Below the pieces are notes generated by a model that worked only from the letters and a program-made list of their open reading frames with translations, did no database searches and was not told where the DNA came from. A DNA stretch of 64,000 nucleotides from Theocolax elegans (taxonomy: Eukaryota > Arthropoda > Insecta > Hymenoptera > Cerocephalidae): assembly GCA_026168455.1 (NCBI GenBank), contig CM047425.1, positions 42,614,711 through 42,678,710 of the forward strand, read 5' to 3'. Positions 39,108 through 50,101 of this stretch are shown piece by piece. Position 1 is the stretch's first letter, and each line of letters begins with the position of its first letter. The position numbers and the translations under genes are program-made.

Positions 39108-39337
39108 GAGACGTGCTAGTTTTCGCGGAAAATTGAAACGTGTTACTTTTCGTCCAAGAAAATTAAATGTGTTAGTTTTCGCGAGCAAGCGAGTTGTGCT
39201 AGTCTTCGCGGAAAAATATCAAACATGCTAGTTTTCCAAATAGAAACGTTAAACGTGCTAGTCTTCGTGGAGTATGTTCATAGTTGCTAGTTTTCGCGGA
39301 AGAAATAGTTGTGCTAGTTTTCGTAAGAGGCGTCGAT
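39108..39337 (-). repeat. Right subterminal array, eight GTGCTAGTTTTCGCGG motifs
   Basis: Eight copies in inverse orientation to the left array occur near 39113, 39138, 39168, 39196, 39224, 39253, 39284 and 39309. Spacing is ~25-31 bp and the terminal TTCGTAAGAGGCGTCG corresponds to the left array start. The equal copy number and mirrored order indicate a structured transposon end rather than a chance repeat. Confidence 0.85.
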
Positions 39338-39375
39338 ATTAAGTATCTGTATGAAAAATCAGGGAATTTCATTAA

Positions 39376-39649
39376 GATTTGTCAAAGTTACAGCGATTCA
39401 ATTTTTAAAAATGGATTAAAAATCCGTTTTTTAAATTTCCAGTTCTTAATTTTTTTCATCTGATCTGCACATCGTACAGAAAAACATTAATAGAAAAAAG
39501 TTGCGTCTTTAATTCTGCATACGACAGTATTTTTTTAAATTAAATTCGTCAAATTAAAATATTTGGTCACGGTGACGTCAATTTCTTAATTTCTCTCTGC
39601 CTCCGCTATCCATTCGCCGCGCTCGGCGTGTTCTTGCATCCAGCTCCTC
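39376..39649 (-). repeat. Right long terminal inverted repeat of the 8.9-kb element
   Basis: 274 bp, complement of 30787-31062. It ends CTTGCATCCAGCTCCTC immediately before the AATT shared with the left flank. Confidence 0.9.
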
Positions 39650-42462
39650 AATTTAATCTTGATTGTTTCATGGTACTTCTTGTATCGCTCTTAATTCGTT
39701 TTAATTTAGAAAATGAACGTTCACCACTACAATTTGAAATCATTAAGGATAAGAAAATACGCAAACATATATCTATATTTGGAAACGTGCAAAAAAGTAA
39801 TTTTTCCCTTATGTGTACATATATATCTACTATTGAATTACTATTAATTTCTTTATTTTCAAAATTAAATTTTGTTTCTGAACTATTGCCTTCAAACCTT
39901 TTTATTTTTATACTTCTCTCTTTTTTTCTTTCTTGTGGTACTTCATAATTTGAAACTAGATTTTTAGCTTTCTCTAAAAAATTAAAAAATTGTTCTCTAA
40001 AACTTAATAAATACGAATCTAATGATTTTAATAAGAAACATGCATTGTTCAAATCCATTACTTCTTTTTGTATATTTTGATTTATATTATTCATCCGAGT
40101 TAAAATTTCAAACCAGACTACTGTCAAAAATAAGTTATCTAATTTACTCATTTGTTTACTCAGACATGTTGCTTCAAACTTTGCGTCATTGGATTGAGTA
40201 TCATCCAGTGCAATGTCATTTAAAGCTTTCATTATATTATTATATCCCTTGTATAAAGCAGTAACAGCATCAGCACGTGCCGACCATCTCGTTGCAGATT
40301 GAGATTTTACAACTTTATTTTCTGGGCCTAATGCTACTACTAAAGTTTGCCATTTGTGCGTTGACGAAGAAAAAAATGTATATAATTTTTGAACTAAAGA
40401 AAAATATGCAACTACCGGCATCACACACTCAGCTGCTCTAGATCCTACTAAATTTAAAGAATGTCCTACGCAAGGTATATATTCAGCGTATGGATTTATT
40501 TGTTTTATTCTTGCTTGGAGACCCGAATATTGGCCGGACATATTAGCCGCATTATCATAAGATTGGCCTCTACAAACTGCAATATCTATGTTATGTTCTT
40601 CTAAAAAATTAATTATAACTTTACTTAAATATTCGGATCCGTGTCTTTCTATTGGAATAAACATTAAAAATCTTTCGACTGGTCCTTGATTTGTCACATA
40701 ACGCACCGTAAATATTAATTGATCAGTGTGTGTAACATCTGGAGTCGAATCAACGCAAATTGTAAAATATTTTGACTTTTTTAATTCATCAATTATATGA
40801 GAAAGTACTTCTCCCCCAAGCATTCAATAATTTCTTCGCAAATATTGGCCGATAAATAAGAAGTAACTCCAGAGCCCTTATTACCATATTTATTAATATG
40901 CTCTTTTAGAAAAGGATCATACTGACTTAAAAGTTCTATTAATCCTAGATAATTTCCATTATGCACAGATCCAAGACGCTGATCATTTCCTCTAAAAGCA
41001 AGACCTCTAGATGCAAGAAACTTAATAACGTCGACAATTCTACTTAATAATTTTATCCAATATTCCTGCTCCTTTTTATGTTGTAAAACTAAGTTGGTAT
41101 CTACACGATTAAATTCATTTTTTCTTCTGTAATAAATTGTTAAATTTTGTTTATGATATTTACTTTGTTTATGTTCAATAATTCGATATGAATGCTTCCA
41201 ATCATTGAATCCGTAACTAAAGAATTTATTTTGTTCAGTAGAAAATAATCGACACACGAAGCAATATACACATCCAGATGATGGTGAATATAACAGCCAT
41301 TCTCGATCTATTATTTCATTGTTGTGTAATTTAATTTGAAAATAAGATTTATTAAAACTTCTGATTACTTGTCTTTCATTTTCTTCATAAATACGGGCTG
41401 ATTTTATAAAATCAACATTTTTATTATTGCAAAATTGTGGACCTTTGTTTAACCAGTATGATTGTAACTCTGAATCAATTTTTTCCCATAATGCTGGATC
41501 CGTCGAGTAAGAGACATTGCCATGGATTGTCGTTTTTTCTAAATTAATATAAAAAGATTAAGTATTGACTTGAATTTAAAGATTCTAAATAAATAGTTTT
41601 AACAAAATTAAAATTTAACAAAATTTTAAAATTAGATTAACTGTAAAATATTAAAAAGAAATATCATTTAAAATGTATAAATAAAATAATACAAAAATTT
41701 TCCCCTTATACATAATAAGCTCTTATAGAGACTCAAAAATAAAAGTGATTAATTTAGACCTCCATTGATGAAAAACGTACAAAAAACGTATATATATAAA
41801 TAAAACGTACGTATATAAACAAAACCGTGTTCAAAATTTAAACACGTAATAGCGTGTAAGATTTTATTGATGAAAACATAAACAAAAACTTAAGCTTGTA
41901 GGTCGCGCGGGGACTTTCGGGACTATGGCATCGGTGTGTGCGACGAGAGATGAGAATCCCTTTTCCCCGCACGCCCGCGTTCAAAAACGCGTACTTATTA
42001 GTGAAAAGAAAATAAAATAGAAAAAGACCGACGGAGAGACTTTACGAATGTATGTTAACACTTATGTATGCAATATAAGTGTATTATTATAATCGAATAA
42101 TTTTTATAAACGTACCTTCTTGTAAAATATTAATATTATTTATTTCGCATAATGGTAAATCTTCCTTCTTGCCTGCTTCAGCGACAATTGCTTTATTTGT
42201 ATCTAAATAAACCATTGTGAAATAACTTAGTATTTATTCTTCCTTAAAATGATATTAAAAAAGAGCTTCCAAAAATAATTTTACGAAATAAATACGTACT
42301 TGCAACATCCTTGTTAATATTTTCTTCGGCAAAAACTAATTCTTTCTCATCTTCATTATTTGACTTAAAAAATCCTGTTATTTTTGGTAATTTTGAAATT
42401 TTTTCTTGCTCCTCTTTAGCTTTTCTTTTTTTCGCTGCACCACTTGGATAATTGCGAATCAT
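39650..42462 (-). pseudogene. hAT-1 transposase (ZMYM1-like/TTF zinc finger), main body
   Basis: Three minus-strand exons join in frame with GT-AG borders: 42300-42462 (start MIRNYPSGAAKKRKAKEEQ and LPKITGFF), 42116-42202, and 39650-41538. Exon 3 carries a TTF-type zinc finger (REWLLYSPSSGCVYCFVCRL near 41260-41300). It also has an RNase-H-like hAT core with Asp in CVDSTPD, Asp in GQSYDNAANM, CVGHSLNLVG and SATRWSARADAV, and the catalytic Glu with the dimerisation segment (NCSGERSFSKLKRIKSDTRS). One frameshift sits at a C5 run on the plus strand (40813-40817), where a sixth base would restore frame. The gene then runs into the foreign sequence after RLN; its true C-terminus is at 30682-30786. 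Total length would be ~747 codons. Such proteins act as cut-and-paste transposases in the nucleus. Confidence 0.88.
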
Positions 42463-43043
42463 TGTTTAATTTAGCATACAACTAACAACTTTCATAAAAC
42501 GAATCGATACGCACTTTTAGTCAACTATGTTAACCGATTTTGTTTAGAGGTCGACTGTGTAATAACACGCACGTTATGTGCATTCGCAGAAAAAAAACAA
42601 CTAAAAGGCTATTACAAACAATTTGGAACGCGCGCGCCAAATTTTAAATTCTACATGTATGTATAAATACTTAAATTATTTTTATATAATAGTTTTTGAT
42701 TTACAAGTTCATTAACATGTTTAAAGTTATTTAAATAAGTAAAATTTAATTATCAAATATTGTTATTAAATTTGATAATATTAATCGTTTCTAAATAGTT
42801 GCGAATTCGCTGATTGCTTTTTATAGTTTCATAAAAAATATATGATTTTTTGAATAATAAAATCATAATCTTATTTTTTAATAACGATTTATGAAATAAA
42901 TTATCATAAAAAAATTATATTCAATATTTTCTATAAATGTTGGTTTCATAAAGCTGGGTTATAATTATAGGAGATTGGGGGCCCCTTTTATGGTCGGGGC
43001 CCTGGGCAAGTGCCCCATGTGCCCATATGGAAAGACGGCACTG

Positions 43044-43051
43044 TATATATG
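43044..43051 (+). repeat. Target-site duplication, right copy (hAT-1)
   Basis: TATATATG, identical to 30414-30421. Confidence 0.85.
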
Positions 43052-44058
43052 GGGTATTCCACCTAAAGTGATCCAGTCAAAATCTAAAAATTTTTTTTTC
43101 TGGTGGAATCTTTCAGAAATGGGTTAAAAAAGATGTAGCTAAATTTTTAGAGCGCTATTTAAATTACGTTTAATGCCGCTAGCAATCAAATAATTGAAAT
43201 TTAATGAAATTTTTTATTTTTAACCATATTTATCGCTTTATAACTCAAATCCTATTGATTTTTTGTTATACATGTTGAATACAAAAAAGTTTGAAAATTT
43301 TCTATAGAATCTGTTAAAAAAACTTTAATCGCCCCAATTATATATATAGGTACTTGCTAGACATAAAATAAACTTTAAAATGCAAAAAAATTGGGTTTCG
43401 CCACAACTTTTTCTCCCAAACCTAAAATCTACTTAAACGTTGAAAAATTACCTTTCATTTGGTCTGTAGCTGGAGACTGGCAGACAATTCTCCACCTTAT
43501 TTATTCTTTCTTCTATCCTTTATTCTTACTTTTTTTATTTTTGCTACTCTGCGCATTTAATCGATTCGAAGCAGGCTAAGAGGGCATATGTTAGACCTTT
43601 TTTGGGTGTTCCGTATCATTTGAAATACAAAGAAACATTTCCATTTTTTCTTATTTGAAATACGTATAAATGGTGCCTCTTAGATTAATTTTCAATCAAA
43701 ATTTAAAAAGGGACCTAACTCAAAACCTAACTCTACACAACCCCTCAAATACTATTCATGAAATTTATACTAAATTCGTCCTCAGTTTGAACCCAGTTCT
43801 TACAAAATCAGTACTACATTATAATGAAATTAATACTACATAAGAATGAGATTAGTACCAACTTTGTATCATATTGGTACTTTAGTAAGCTTAAATATAA
43901 TTATAGTGTTTCTAAAATAAATAAAAAAATAAAGAAATAATTTATTTGAAAATAAATTACGGGTTATTGTAAAATACACATTTATAGAGAATTAAACTAA
44001 ACATAATGTATTTCAAGTTTATTATTGTATGCAAATAATGAAAAAATAAAAAAACCAG
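43052..44058. mobile_element. Right inner arm of the CCCACA-ended family (probable)
   Basis: No gene. AGGGACCTAACTC and the following AGTAC-containing words (43707-43885) are the inverse of the sequence at 29830-29965 on the other side of hAT-1. The portion 43052-43690 has no recognised counterpart. Several short AT-rich frames are not credible genes. Confidence 0.4.
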
Positions 44059-44493
44059 AGTATTTTTAGTAAAAAAACACGCTTTTTAAAAAAAGGAAGA
44101 GAGATAGAGAAAAACTCTAAGGAGAAGAAAAATGCTATTTTACTCATAGAATGTAGATTTGCATCTTAATACGAGATATGAAAAAAAATATTTTTTTCCA
44201 TTTTCTCGCATATAAAAAAGATAAAAAATCTTTAATTGAGTTTCAGTTAATACAGTATTTTTAAAATTAATATTATTCTATACTTTTTTAATTCAATTAA
44301 TGTTAATTTAAACATTTTTCAAGGACAATATAAAATAAAAAAAGTGATTTTTATAATTTTTTGTTATGCTACAAAAAATAAACATGGAAAAGAATTGCTG
44401 GAAAAGAAACGCTCTGAAGTTTTTCTCTATGTCTCTTCCTTTTTTTAAATATTTCGATTTTTAAAAAAAGCGTGTTTTTTTACTAAAAATACT
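44059..44493. mobile_element. Fold-back MITE with AGTATTTTTAGTAAAAA ends
   Basis: It begins AGTATTTTTAGTAAAAAAAC and ends with the inverse GTTTTTTTACTAAAAATACT. The inverted arms extend ~70 bp and include GGAAGAGA.ATAGAGAAAAACT on both sides. No coding capacity. The flanking duplication is not clear. Confidence 0.8.
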
Positions 44494-44829
44494 CCAACAT
44501 TGGTAAAAAGTGGGTTAAAAAAACGCTCGACCTCTCATTTTAAAGCTAAAGCAATTACCTTCCAAACCTCGTTGGTTTTTTTGAGCTATCTGTACACTAA
44601 ATCTACAACGGATCAAAAAGAGACATTATGTTTAGTGTTTTCATCTCTTTTTAATACTTATAAAAAACACAAATTTGAATTTTTTAACTTTTGCAGTAGC
44701 ATTTATAGAAAGCTTTTACCTGCTTTTTCGAAAGACCTTGGATTTTTTAAGCTACAACGTTTTGTTGCTAAGCACTAAAACTTTAAAATTTTGAAAGCAT
44801 GTGGTGGAGAGTGTATTTTGAACTAATTT
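44494..44829. other. Non-coding DNA, possible decayed element
   Basis: The open frame at 44500-44778 shows no domain or splice signals that I trust. It sits between the MITE and the AAGCTT-rich arm. Confidence 0.35.
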
Positions 44830-46600
44830 CCAAAAACTTGATGGAAACTTTTGTGGAATCGTTCCACAAAACAGGTAAGCTGTTCATTGCAATATTTTTT
44901 AGTGAAACATTTTTGCATAATTTATCGGAAATATTCCTTGATATATTGCTGCAATCTTCCATGATAAGCTTCTGGAAGCTTTTTGTACGAGGCGTTACGT
45001 AACTTTTTTGAGCGTGTCCAGAAAGATTATAGTATTCTATCTAGCTGTCTTTCACGAAAGATTACCAGTTTTATTAATGCAATATTTTAATAAACTTTCA
45101 CGCAACCCTAATTTTATGTTCCACTGCAACTTATCGCGTTTTTTACCGAAAATTTGCAGGAATCTTGCCAGAAACATTGTTTTTTGATCATTCACAAAAA
45201 TTGCATTGGAATTTTGCTAAAACCTTTTATGCAAGCTTTCTGCAAACTACTTAATAGAAATTGCCGCATTCTTTCTCTGAACATTAAGCAGCAATATTCC
45301 TTATGCATAACTTTAAGACAAATTAACCAATTTGAGCTTACTATTTTTTAAACTATGTCTTCTTCATCTCAGTTTTTTGGTGGTTTTGAGTTTCAGTGTA
45401 TACTTCTATTTGTTTCCGAGATATAAGCGATTAAAATGGGAGTAATTTTTCTTCAAAATTTGCTTTAGTGGCTTTTAATTTTCATAAATCAGAGCGTTAG
45501 AGTCTAAAATTTAGAATTTCTTCATATTTTTATATTACAAAATGTATCCCAGAGTTTGGTTAAGATCCGTGACCTGAAGGTGGACACTCTCCTAGTTATT
45601 ATATCTATAATAAATAGTTTTTTAATATTTTAATTTAATTTATTATTATTTATAATTTTCTATAATTTTATTTATTGCAGTTTATTTTATAACTGTAAAA
45701 AATGTACATAAATTTATATAAACGATAAAAAATGTATACATTCGTAAATAAATCTAAATAAATGTAAATATTTGTAATGAATTATATATACGATTATAAA
45801 AAATTATTTGGTGCCAGTAAATTTTTCTTTGAAATAATCAGAAATGTAAATAATAGTAAACAAATATAATAAAGATATATAAATGTAAATAAATGTAAAG
45901 AAAGGTAAATAAACGTAAATAAAAGTAAATACAGTCTCAATTGTCACATTTAGCTGCATTTATATACTTTTATTTACTTTTTAAAATTTCCATCGGGGAA
46001 TATTTGCGGCAACATTTCAGCAAGTTTTCATGCCTACTTAATTTTATTTTCCACTGTGACTTTCGGTGCGGTTTGCTGAAAACTTGCACGAAGCTTGTAG
46101 GAAATATTGTCTTTTGCTCGCTCAGAATCAATGCGTTGAAATCTTGCTGGAAGGCTTTTACGTAAGCTTTCTAGAAGTTAGTGACCAGTAATTGCCTTAA
46201 TCTTTCTCTGAAATTTTCTGGAACCTTAGGCAGCAATATTCCTTGAATGGTTGCAATAATAATAAATAGCTTGCATCAAACTTTCGCTGTATTATTTCTT
46301 TAAATCTGTCATAAATCATGCTTAAATATTGTTGATTGTCTTTCATGAAAGTTTTCTGTGATGAAGTTTGAAACATTTCTAGAAATGTCGCTGCAATCTA
46401 TTAGCAATGTTTCATGCAATATAGCATTTTATCGTTATTTATATCTTTCTTGGAATGTTGCTAAAAATTACAGAACGCTTTCGTAGAATGTTCCTTTGAA
46501 AGATTGCTGTAAGCTTCAGTTAAGTTTTAGGGAGATTGCAGCAAATTTGCAAAGGAATATTGTATGTATCTTTCATCGGGAAGCTTTTATGCTGTGTGGG
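44830..46600. mobile_element. CCCACA-ended family, right arm copy 1 (interrupted)
   Basis: AAGCTT/GGAATATTGC-rich sequence at 44830-45340 and 45950-46600 ends in TTTTATGCTGTGTGGG, the inverse of the CCCACA end. It is interrupted at 45350-45450 by a single arm of the CTCAGCTTTCTT fold-back family. At 45600-45940 there is a degenerate repeat of GTAAATAAA words. Sequence 46070-46600 is a diverged direct duplicate of 47270-47813. Confidence 0.55.
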
Positions 46601-46869
46601 AATCAGCGAATTATGCAACGATATAAATACAAAATATAAAATATAATTAAATATTAATAAATCATAAAGTTAAATAATTACTTGGAACTAAGTCTTTATT
46701 CTCACATTCTACAAATGAACATACATTCGATAATCTCGAATTTCGAATATCCAGATCGATTTCGGCGTAATTAGAAATAAGTAGATCTGTTAGTTGTACA
46801 TATAACTACAAAATATAATTTATTATTAATATCAATATTAATAAATAATAAAGATAAAAAATTATTTAC
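46601..46869. other. AT-rich spacer between duplicate arms
   Basis: No gene or repeat boundary seen beyond the two flanking arm copies. Confidence 0.4.
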
Positions 46870-47813
46870 GAAGAATTTCTTTATAGAGGTGCGGTTTTCT
46901 GAAAACTTGCAGGACGCTTGCCGGAAATTTTCTCTTTTGATCTTCCTTAAAAGTTTCATTGGAATCTTGCTGGAAGCTATTAGGGAAGCTTTCTATAAAG
47001 CATGTACTGTATATTGTTAGATTCTTTTGTTAAACCTGTTTGCATAATTCAATGGGAATATTCCCTAACAGGTTGTTTCAATCTTCCAGAATAAGCTTCT
47101 GAAAGCTTGTCGTGCAGTGCCTGATGAAACTCTTTTGAAGGTCGCCAGAAAGTTTGTGGCAATATGTCTTGGCTGTCTTTCACGAAAGATTACGAGTAAC
47201 ATTCCTGCAATATTTGCAGTAATATTTTAGCAAGCTTGTATGCAAACTTAATTTTCTTTGCTCTTGCGGCTTTTGGTGCGGCTTTCAAGAAGTTTTCAGA
47301 AAGTTTGCCGGAAATATTGTCCTATGATCTGTCAGAAAGAATTATTTAAATCTTGCTGGAAGGCTTTTAAACAAGCTTCCTAGAAGCTAGTAAGCAATAA
47401 TTGCTGCATTCTTTTACTGAACTTTTCTGGAACATTAAGAACGAATATTCCTTGAATGGTTGCAGCAATATATTTGAATAGCTTGCAGCAAGCTTACGCC
47501 GTATAATTTTTTTGAATCTGTTATAAATCTTGCTTCAATATTTCGAGTTGTCTTTCGTGAAAGCTTTCTGTAATAAAGTATGCAACATTTCTAGAAATGT
47601 TGCTGCAAGCTGTTAGCATTGTTTCATGCAATATATCATTTTACCGTGATTTTTATCTTTCTTGGAATGTTGCTACAATATTCTATAACGCTTTCGAGGA
47701 ATCTTCCTTTGAAAGATTGCTGTAAGACTCAGTAAAGTTTTAGGATGGTTGCAGCAAACTTGCAAAGGAATATTGCATGAATCTTTCATCGGGAAGCTTT
47801 CATGCTGTGTGGG
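46870..47813. mobile_element. CCCACA-ended family, right arm copy 2
   Basis: A second AAGCTT-rich arm ending CTTTCATGCTGTGTGGG at 47813. Its distal half (47270-47813) aligns with 46070-46600 by eye over most of its length. Its proximal half resembles 44860-45260. The presence of two ends in the same orientation shows a duplication, or two family members inserted side by side. Confidence 0.55.
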
Positions 47814-48042
47814 TGTTTTAAGATGTTTAAAAGATCTAAAGATTGTACGTTTTGGAATAGGGCTCTTGAAATATGCATTAATCTGTCCCAAAGTACATGA
47901 ACTTTAAAATCAAATGAGTAGTATTATTTCATCATCTTTAAATCATGTTGATTAAATTCTGACAACTTCAATCATGTTTTCAGAGAAATTTTTTTAACTA
48001 TACAGAAAATTATATTAATAATATAATGGATAATAAAATAAC

Positions 48043-48361
48043 CTGTACGACGCTGCTCGTGGGCTAATGGTCCTGTAGGAGTATCACTTATCCTAAGTCT
48101 TTTGCAATTTTCAAGTTGAATATATGTCTGTCGGCTTTGTTCTTGTAATACTCCGTTTCTTTGGGAATTATAGTCAAATCTAGCCTGATAAGAATAATTT
48201 TGATCTTGAGTGTAATTAGCATTAGTAGGGTAAACATTCATGTGTTCGTATGGCGTTTGTTCGTAGAATTGACAATAGTATGCTTGGTTATTAGTATTAT
48301 TTTCACAACTAGAGTTTGGTAGTATTGGTGGTCTTAAAGGAAATGTGTTCGAAGGAGAAAC
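48043..48361 (-). CDS. Putative exon, uncharacterised Asn/Tyr/Gln-rich protein
   Basis: The minus-strand open frame after an acceptor (TTTACAG at ~48362) encodes SNTFPLRPPILPNSSCENNT, then a Tyr/Gln/Asn-rich stretch and CKRLRISDTPTGPLAHEQRR. A possible donor (CAGGTTATT) lies at ~48043. Composition is unlike repeat translation and polar, low-complexity, like disordered regions of nuclear or RNA-binding proteins. I do not recognise the family. It lies between two transposon blocks, so it could be a host-gene exon inside a large intron-rich gene or a leftover of one. Confidence 0.4.
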
Positions 48362-48717
48362 TGTAAAGAGGGACAAGTAGTTAAAAATTTGTTAGAAAAA
48401 ATGATAATGAAAATATGTTGACTGCATCAGTAACTAAAGAAATAAGGATTTAGATCTATACTGATATATTTCTTATCAAGAAAAAAATTGCAGATTACAA
48501 AATTTTTGCATTTATCACTAATTGTTTTTATATTAAAAATTGAAAAAGTAAATTATTAATGAATCAAATATGGGAAAACAGACTCAGTGAATATGCAGAC
48601 ACATAATGTTAAACCTGGGTGTCAATACATAAATAATTTTTCACACATTTATTTTTTAATTTTTTCGAATTCGCATTACATTTACTGTTGCAGTCACTCT
48701 AATTTATGTAGATACAA

Positions 48718-48807
48718 AAATAAATCAGAGTGAGTTAATGGATGAATTGGTGGTGGAGGAAAAGCAGGAGGTATGCCATTCTCCACTGGTGGTCGATTGC
48801 TCATAAT
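48718..48807 (-). CDS. Putative first exon, Pro-rich N-terminus
   Basis: A minus-strand ATG at 48807 starts MSNRPPVENGIPPAFPPPPI and continues HPLTHSD, a proline-rich beginning typical of disordered N-termini. The only nearby GT (before TATCTAC) leaves a phase that does not match the acceptor of the 48361 exon. Joining the two is therefore uncertain and an unseen exon or another donor may be needed. Confidence 0.35.
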
Positions 48808-48911
48808 GATACTATAAGTATATCTTTTGTAATTTAAATTCTGAAAACACAAATCAAATTGTTTTACTTATAACCAATTTCTTTTAACAAGTGCTTTTAC
48901 TCATGTATTAA

Positions 48912-48919
48912 CTTTTAAA
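48912..48919 (+). repeat. Target-site duplication, left copy (hAT-2)
   Basis: CTTTTAAA, repeated exactly at 59069-59076 on the other side of the element. Confidence 0.88.
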
Positions 48920-48999
48920 CAGGGACCTCTTGGTAACTAAAGACTTTCGTTATTTTAGATACGTTACACTTACGGTATCGGAACGATAACAAAAGGCAA

Positions 49000-49270
49000 T
49001 TTTATTTTTGTTACGTTATTTTGTACCGGAACGAAAAATACATTTGACTTTAGTTATGGTACAGAATAACGTAACAAAACTCTTTTTGCTTTTCGTTATG
49101 GTACAGAATAACGTAACCAAAGTCTTTTTGACTTTCATTATGGTACATAATAACGTATCGAAAGTCTATTTTACTTTCGTTATGGTACATAATAACGTAT
49201 CGAAAGTTTATTTTACGTTCATTATGGTACTGAGAAATAAGTTTAACTTTCGTTTCGATAAAATAACATA
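49000..49270 (+). repeat. Left subterminal 42-bp repeat array of hAT-2
   Basis: ATGGTACA-type words recur at 49056, 49098, 49140, 49182 and 49224, an exact 42-bp period, each followed by AATAACGTAAC or a variant. A 14-residue periodic open frame across it is an artefact. Confidence 0.9.
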
Positions 49271-50101
49271 ACGAAAATGAAAAACTGGTTACGTTACGTT
49301 ATATTTTATAATAGTAGTATTTGAAGTGATAGGGATTTCAGTCTGTTAATTAAAATAGCATTTCAGAAATAGGTTGTTGTGCAATGGTGAATTTAACAGA
49401 AAATAAAAAGTATCTTGTATGGTAAATCACAACAGTTTTATTTATGTATGTGTAAGAACAAAAAATAAATTAATTTTCTTAAGAGTCCGAAATGATTTCC
49501 TCTTGTATAGTTGAGGCACTATCTATTGACATATTATTACTGGAAACTTTTCTTGGTTCTGTACTTTTTTTATGAGTGTTTTTAATTTTTTCTTTCTCAT
49601 ACATGCCATTGCAACGAATAATTAAAATATCTTGCAGTAATTCAGATTGCAAATTACTGCGTAAATCTGCAAAAATAAACTTCATAGCCGAAAAAACCCT
49701 TTCCACACTTACTTGCGTCATAGGTACGGCTAACAGTAACATGGCAATTTTATATAATTTTGGGTATGTATTTTTATTACTTTTCCAAAAAGTGAACAAA
49801 TTACTTTTTGAATCAAGTATGGGAATTTGTATAAAATTGTCAATTTAATTTTTGAGCCAATCTTGGGATTCCTGAATTTTCTGCGCGTTAATTCTTTTAC
49901 TATTTCGTGATTGAAGTAGCTTTTGGTATTCGTCTTCCTCAGTATTATTTTCATCGACAGCTTCCAATACTTCTGCCGACTGAAAAAAATATATATATAT
50001 GTGTGTGTATGTGTAAATATAGTAAACGAATTAAATATTCCTACAGTAAATGATACAGTAAAAAAACCATGATTAAAGTTTTGAAAAAAGCGAAGTTTCA
50101 T

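Larger units (their letters stand above)
30787..39649. mobile_element. 8.9-kb long-TIR element of unassigned superfamily inserted in hAT-1
   Basis: Both ends carry the same long inverted repeat, 30787-31062 and 39376-39649, beginning GAGGAGCTGGATGCAAGAAC and about 96% identical by eye. The 4-bp AATT at 30783-30786 recurs at 39650-39653 and is the target duplication inferred from the hAT reading frame. Further in are two mirror-image arrays of a GTGCTAGTTTTCGCGG-like motif. The interior holds GA/CT tracts, a Tc1 element, LINE fragments and AT-rich filler. No open frame belonging to this element itself resembles a transposase, so it is either non-autonomous or a captured composite. A 4-bp duplication is known for several superfamilies (for example Sola, Chapaev and Ginger), and I cannot choose between them. 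Confidence 0.82.
30422..43043. mobile_element. hAT-1: 12.6-kb hAT element with nested insertions
   Basis: The element starts CAGGGCCGCCTTTTG and ends AAAGACGGCACTG, imperfect inverted termini of the hAT type. It is bordered by a perfect 8-bp duplication TATATATG. GGGGCC-rich subterminal sequence is found at both ends (30441-30475 and 42970-43020). Inside, on the minus strand, is a three-exon transposase gene of the ZMYM1-like (TTF-type zinc finger plus hAT dimerisation) group. The gene's 3' end has been separated from the rest by the 8.9-kb insertion at 30787-39649. Without that insertion and its 4-bp duplication the element would be about 3.75 kb, a normal size for an autonomous hAT. Confidence 0.88.

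Noticed and set aside
30787..39649. piggyBac or Kolobok insertion (TTAA duplication)
   Set aside because: A TTAA exists nearby in the hAT coding sequence, but the junctions fall at AATT, two bases away, on both sides.
44500..45351. Three consecutive plus-strand open frames as a gene
   Set aside because: They overlap AAGCTT-rich repeat arm sequence that recurs at 46870-47813 without keeping the frames open; no domains.
49008..49271. Repetitive protein with 14-residue period
   Set aside because: The 42-bp subterminal repeat is a multiple of three, so any open frame becomes periodic. It lies inside a transposon end.
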